Positions 59,741-64,000 of a stretch of DNA of 64,000 nt are shown piece after piece (positions within the stretch are counted from its first letter, which is position 1; the number at the start of each line of letters is the position of its first letter). The stretch is from Serinus canaria (lineage: Eukaryota; Chordata; Aves; Passeriformes; Fringillidae), in the NCBI RefSeq assembly GCF_022539315.1, contig NC_066343.1:52616117-52680116 (forward strand), written 5' to 3'. The translations under genes and the position numbers were made by a program. The notes under the pieces were generated by a model that was not told the DNA's origin, made no database searches, and worked only from the letters and a program-made list of their open reading frames with translations.

Positions 59741-62700
59741 AGGACTTTATTTAGCAGGAGGCAATCTATCCAGTGTAAATCAAATATCTCTAAGCCAGCC
59801 TCAGAACAGTGGTGGGCATAAATCAATGTGTTGTCAAGCCAGCCATATCTAGTCTTGAGACATATGTCTGTTCTGTATCTTTCTTTGATCTGTGGGGCAT
59901 ACACACAGTTTTACTACAAAGAGCATTTCATAAACCCAGGTTTCTTAATAATCACTGTATTCCTGGATTAGCTCTTTAAAGTAGGATTACCTTTAAAATA
60001 CATGCATAATTTCTGGTAGCCACTGGTAGTCCTGATATTCCACCCACAGTGCAGAGGGTACCTGCAAGAATGATTTGATATGAGGCATACTGAAGAAGGC
60101 TTAAAAGCAACAGGAACGATGTATGTTTACTCTCCTAAGATGCAAAGAAGATACAAGCTCTTGTGTGTGCACTATATAGTTGTTGCAGAGGTTAAAAAGA
60201 AGACATCATTATTAAAACCAGAGATGTGATTCCAAAAATGAGAGCTAAGGCTTGGTCCCACAAGGGCTTAAATATGCTCTCAATTCTGACAGAAAAAGAG
60301 AGGACCTTGAGGAAGTTCATGTTATGAGATTGCATGTTTATATAGGGTGTGATACACAGAGAAGAAACTAAAATAGGTGACTGGATGAAGGTTTACATCC
60401 TATGGGTTAATCAAGCACAGGGCGGAGAGGAAAGTACCTAATACTCCAGAGATGAAATGGTTTCATGAGAGCCACACCCCCGAAGTTGCCTTTTTAGAAA
60501 GTGTAATAGGACTTTTTCAGTTTCATAAAGTATCTTGATAACTGGAAAGTGCCAGTTAATGGTACAATGTTCCAACTATGAATTTTACAAAGATTAATCT
60601 ACCCCTTTAGGATCCAAAGGAGCCAATCAAAAGCTGCCCAGTCTTCGATGTTTTACAGTCTCTGTGGGCAAAAAGCTCAGCTGAAACTACCATTCAACAT
60701 CCTAAACTGTCATCTTCATCTTCTTCTAGCATAAAAATACATATTTTTCCCCATAATAAAGATTTTTTATAATAGCAATAAAGTAACTCTAGAGAACATG
60801 GTTGTCTTGAGATAGCTTAACTGTGTGTGGTACCTCATAACACCCTGGGGACCCAGCCACCTCATAATAATCTCTTTCTTTACCATGCCTTGCTTAATTA
60901 CGGAGTGAAGCCAAAAGGTCAATGCAGGATAAAAATGTACATCTCAAAGTTTTCTTGTGGACCCTAACTCCATATCATAAAATATATATAGCGTGCTCAT
61001 CACAAAGCTTAGTACATTAGCAGATAGAAAGTGTAATGTTTTATGTTCTCAACATTTTAGTGTTTTAGTGAGACAACAAATAAAAGCCTTAGGTTCTTTG
61101 GTGTAAAATTATGTCTTTCTTCTGCAACAGATAATTACCAAGTTATTAATATATTCTCTATGTACAAAATCTTCTTTAGCCTTGTACTTGTCTTTTACAA
61201 ATATGACATATGATAAATATAATAGTTTTAGAGTATTTGAGTGTACTTAAGATTTCCTTTATTTTACTTGCATATACCAAATACTGTGCATGCCACTCTG
61301 GAGACACACAATATGGTACTATGATCTTCTCATTCCAGTTCTCCAATGAAAGCAAACATAATTTCATTTCCAGATCTTATTACTACATTTGAGTGTTGAC
61401 GTCATAATAAACAACATGCTTTGGCTATTTATCTTCTTGATTCTTTTATTATTTGCTGTTCTCCTTTCCAGTTGCTTCCTGATGATAAAATTCAAATGGT
61501 ATGTATTTCTGACACTGTTAGATATATATTTAAACTCCAGTCTCAGTTCTTAACCTGTTTTTATCATAAGAGATGGTTGCAAACCAGTAAATATTTATTT
61601 AGCTTTGGGTTACAGAGATTTCGGATTTCATTTATGGATTCAATAATCAATGTAACAGTGCAATTCTGTTAGAGATCCAGTTATGTGGTTTTTACCTTCT
61701 CTGATTCTAGGTAAATAAGTGGACAAGACATACATTGCCCTGACGGACATTTGACCAGCTGATCCTGATTTAGGTAAGGTGGACAATTTCAGAAATACGA
61801 TAATTTTGCCCCTCAGATCTTAATTCCCCCTTGTCTTTAAAATAGCATCACTATTCTAACAAAGAATATTTGCTATCAGAATTGCAGGTACATGATTTTT
61901 CTGGATATTCAGTTGTGACGCATTTATTGTTTTCACTTTTTATGGCACCATTGCTGTGAGTGACACCCTGTCTATACCAGAACCCAGAAGACTTTTCATC
62001 GGGCACTATGTTGAAGTATGTAGCTGTTCTACAGATTGGCTCTAAAATAAGAGAATGTACTTTCCCTTTTGGTTCTGTTGCCTATTACGGAATAAACAGC
62101 TACCTTTACAAATTTTATATGGGTTTTTCTGACAGCCAAAGGTAAGTAAAGGTAGTACTCTGTCTGGATGTTTATATGCTTGTTTCATCTATTATTCAGA
62201 TACATCACTTATATAACACTTTCCATAACAAGTTGTGGTTGAGATGTTTGTACACCACTTTTGTATGAGTCAAAAAAGGCAGCCCAAGAATCTGCTTCCC
62301 AAGTACTGGTTGCCTTGAGCTATCCAGTGTAAAGGTTCCTTCAATTCAAGGTCTTTAGATCCTTCCAAATCAGATTCCTATTTTTATTCCCTAGCACAGT
62401 AGACGGCAACAACATAAGCACACCTAATGGACCTCAGCTCTGAACTGAAGGAGGACACTTTCTGCTCCATCACCCTATCTCCATTTCCATTCTAAGTCTT
62501 CTCTAAATTGCTGTCCAGTGTGATAGTTGTTTCTTACGGAGTGGGCAGTTGCTGCACCAGAAACCGAAATGATTCTTCAAATAGCTTGGAAGAGGCCACT
62601 ACTCCTTGTTACCAGCTGCAGGCTTTGTAGCAGCAGAGAAGGCTAGCTGGAAGGCCTGCTGGAAGGCTGGAACCTCTCCAGACTCTCTGGAACTCTCCAG

Positions 62701-62990
62701 TCAATCCACGGAATATTTCAGTCCTTGCCTGCAATTTTAATACTGAAAAATTTAAAAGTGTGAGTCGTGTACCTTCCATTCTGCTGGGTTTGTGTTCTGA
62801 TGTGCTGACAAGCAGAAATATTCTAGTAATGCTAAGAAGAGGTTAAGAACATTATCTATAGTTAAAACAAGAAGATAGAATAGAGCTGGAAGAATTTTTT
62901 TTTCTTTTCCCCAAACAGAAAAGACAGTAACGGTGCTGGAAAAGTAAAACATCTAAAAATTTAGCTCAAAACTCCTCAAGCCACTTCTAA
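59741..62990. other. AT-rich non-coding stretch, nothing supported
   Basis: A good donor-like AAAGGTAAGT occurs near 62140 after a 61-codon frame, but no acceptor or domain supports an exon. A small GCTGGAAGGC duplication lies near 62646-62670. No repeat family recognised. Confidence 0.55.
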
Positions 62991-63034
62991 CACATACACA
63001 CCCCCCACCCACCCACCCACTCACACACACCCAT
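62991..63034 (+). repeat. (CACC)n/(CA)n simple repeat
   Basis: Short CACC units (about four) are flanked by CA dinucleotides and a C run. Confidence 0.85.
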
Positions 63035-63743
63035 ATGCACTTTTTGAAATTATCTTTTATAAGGTGTGAACATCCACCTGGATTTCAGCTCAGGGCAAAC
63101 TCTTCCAGAAGCTGACAGGATATTAGATCATTGAATTATTTTCCTGTCATTTTATCCTCACCTCTTGTTTTAGAATGAACAAATACAACCAATAACACTG
63201 TTAAGCAGGAAAAAATGAAAGAATAATGCCACACCAGCCCCAACTATCCTCTTTCACACTCTGTTTTCTGCTGTTATAAAAATTATTTCCATTATGCTTT
63301 CTAAGTGGATGAAAATGAAACAGAAGTTGGTTTTTGTGCATTTTTTGCTTACCTATACAAGATGAAGGAAGTCTGAAACATTAGGAGAATATTGATACAA
63401 GGAGGGTTATGACAGCATTTACCCTAATGGTAGACTTCACAATTTTGGTACCTGTTGACACGATGGCCCATCTGTGCCTCAGGTTTGCCCTATGGTCCCT
63501 CAAGATGAGCAAAACTGAGTAATCCTAAAGGTTCAATGCATCTCCAAAAGAGAGCAACACTCTGGCACCGCTGTATTTGTTCTCTCCTTTTCAAGGGACT
63601 CACCTTCAGATTCACACTGTTTTCTTCACAAGCCAAAGTATAAAGCCCATCATTTAGGTAGTGCAACGTGACAGGCCATATTCCTAACTCCAGTCAGCAC
63701 TGGCTTGTTAAACATTGCTTTTCAGAAGTTAATTTCTATTCAT
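63035..63743. other. Non-coding stretch, nothing supported
   Basis: No gene or repeat family recognised. Confidence 0.55.
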
Positions 63744-63813
63744 TGTAGCTAAGAAATTAGGATTAATTCCGTTAATTACTATTATTCTTCAGTGTAGCTA
63801 AGAAATTAGGATT
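63744..63813 (+). repeat. Exact 21-bp direct repeat spaced by 49 bp period
   Basis: TGTAGCTAAGAAATTAGGATT occurs at 63744-63764 and again at 63793-63813. The intervening 28 bp is unrelated. A local duplication followed by divergence of the remainder, or a templated insertion, is likely. Confidence 0.9.
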
Positions 63814-64000
63814 CCAGTTGCATTTCATGGACAATGGGAATGGTGTCTCTTGGCTAATTAAAATCCTTTTTTGTAATGCAGAGCAGAAGAGGCAAATAGT
63901 CCTCGGATTTGATTTGAAGGCCACTGATTTCTTGTGTGAGGATCTGATAGGGAGCTGTTTTATGTTTAGTAGCATTTTCATCATGTCGAGGAGATGAATT
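63814..64000. other. Window end, nothing supported
   Basis: Short non-coding end containing TTGGCTAATTAAAATCC. No feature called. Confidence 0.5.

Noticed and set aside
62090..62150. Exon ending at a strong AAAGGTAAGT donor
   Set aside because: No acceptor, no domain and a frame of only 61 codons; donor-like strings occur by chance at this scale.
1..64000. CRISPR array, operon, phage, tRNA or rRNA gene
   Set aside because: Scanned for spaced direct repeats, tRNA B-box and rRNA-like blocks; none found, and the sequence is clearly vertebrate. The only 5S-like hint is inside the SINE-like relic near 59,280.

Overview
The window looks like a gene-poor, AT-rich stretch of a bird genome, most likely a macrochromosomal intron or gene desert. 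The best evidence is several truncated CR1 retroposons whose 3' ends carry the avian/reptilian signature (runs of ATTCTATG-type 8-mers and the 'tcatagaat...ccatctagttccaac' block read on the minus strand). A solitary retroviral LTR, sparse old MIR/L2-type remnants, and isolated non-coding blocks that look constrained fit the same picture. The CR1 variants and the young LTR suggest Neoaves, possibly a songbird, but the species cannot be fixed from sequence alone. I found no convincing protein-coding exon, rRNA, tRNA, CRISPR or bacterial-type operon. The open reading frames present are at chance level, or arise from microsatellites, repeats or a CpG-rich block.

Layout: 260-640 is a candidate conserved non-coding element (CNE) with a 17-bp palindrome. 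3,330-3,737 is a CR1 whose 3' tail has become a pentanucleotide microsatellite of about 24 units. 11,157-11,204 and 11,594-11,624 are two perfect hairpins about 400 bp apart. 15,885-16,040 is a compound GATA/GATG array. 18,030-18,370 is a TAAT-rich CNE candidate, followed by an old MIR/L2-like remnant and a short CR1 at 18,905-19,275. 24,085-24,200 is a MIR/L2-like tail. 29,195-29,640 is the only CpG island. 31,836-32,290 (minus strand) holds a decayed reverse-transcriptase domain of RTE (BovB-like) type, unlike the CR1 elements around it. 35,620-36,730 holds two CNE candidates. 38,869-39,170 is a stepwise-diverging pentamer array. 42,086-43,085 is a CR1 split by a solo LTR, and that LTR contains a near-perfect 64-bp palindrome. 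44,700-45,330 is a GC-rich block joined to a CNE candidate. 49,546-50,225 is a long CR1 fragment. 55,385-57,720 holds two more CNE candidates. 59,050-59,300 is a decayed ancient vertebrate SINE-like repeat, with another CNE candidate just beyond it.

The window contributes no visible pathway. Its content is a record of retroposition (CR1, RTE-type LINE, LTR, MIR/L2 and SINE-like relics) scattered among putative cis-regulatory islands. Many spaced islands of homeodomain-type TAAT motifs in a long gene-free tract suggest a regulatory domain of a developmental gene lying outside the window, but that is inference and the target gene cannot be named.
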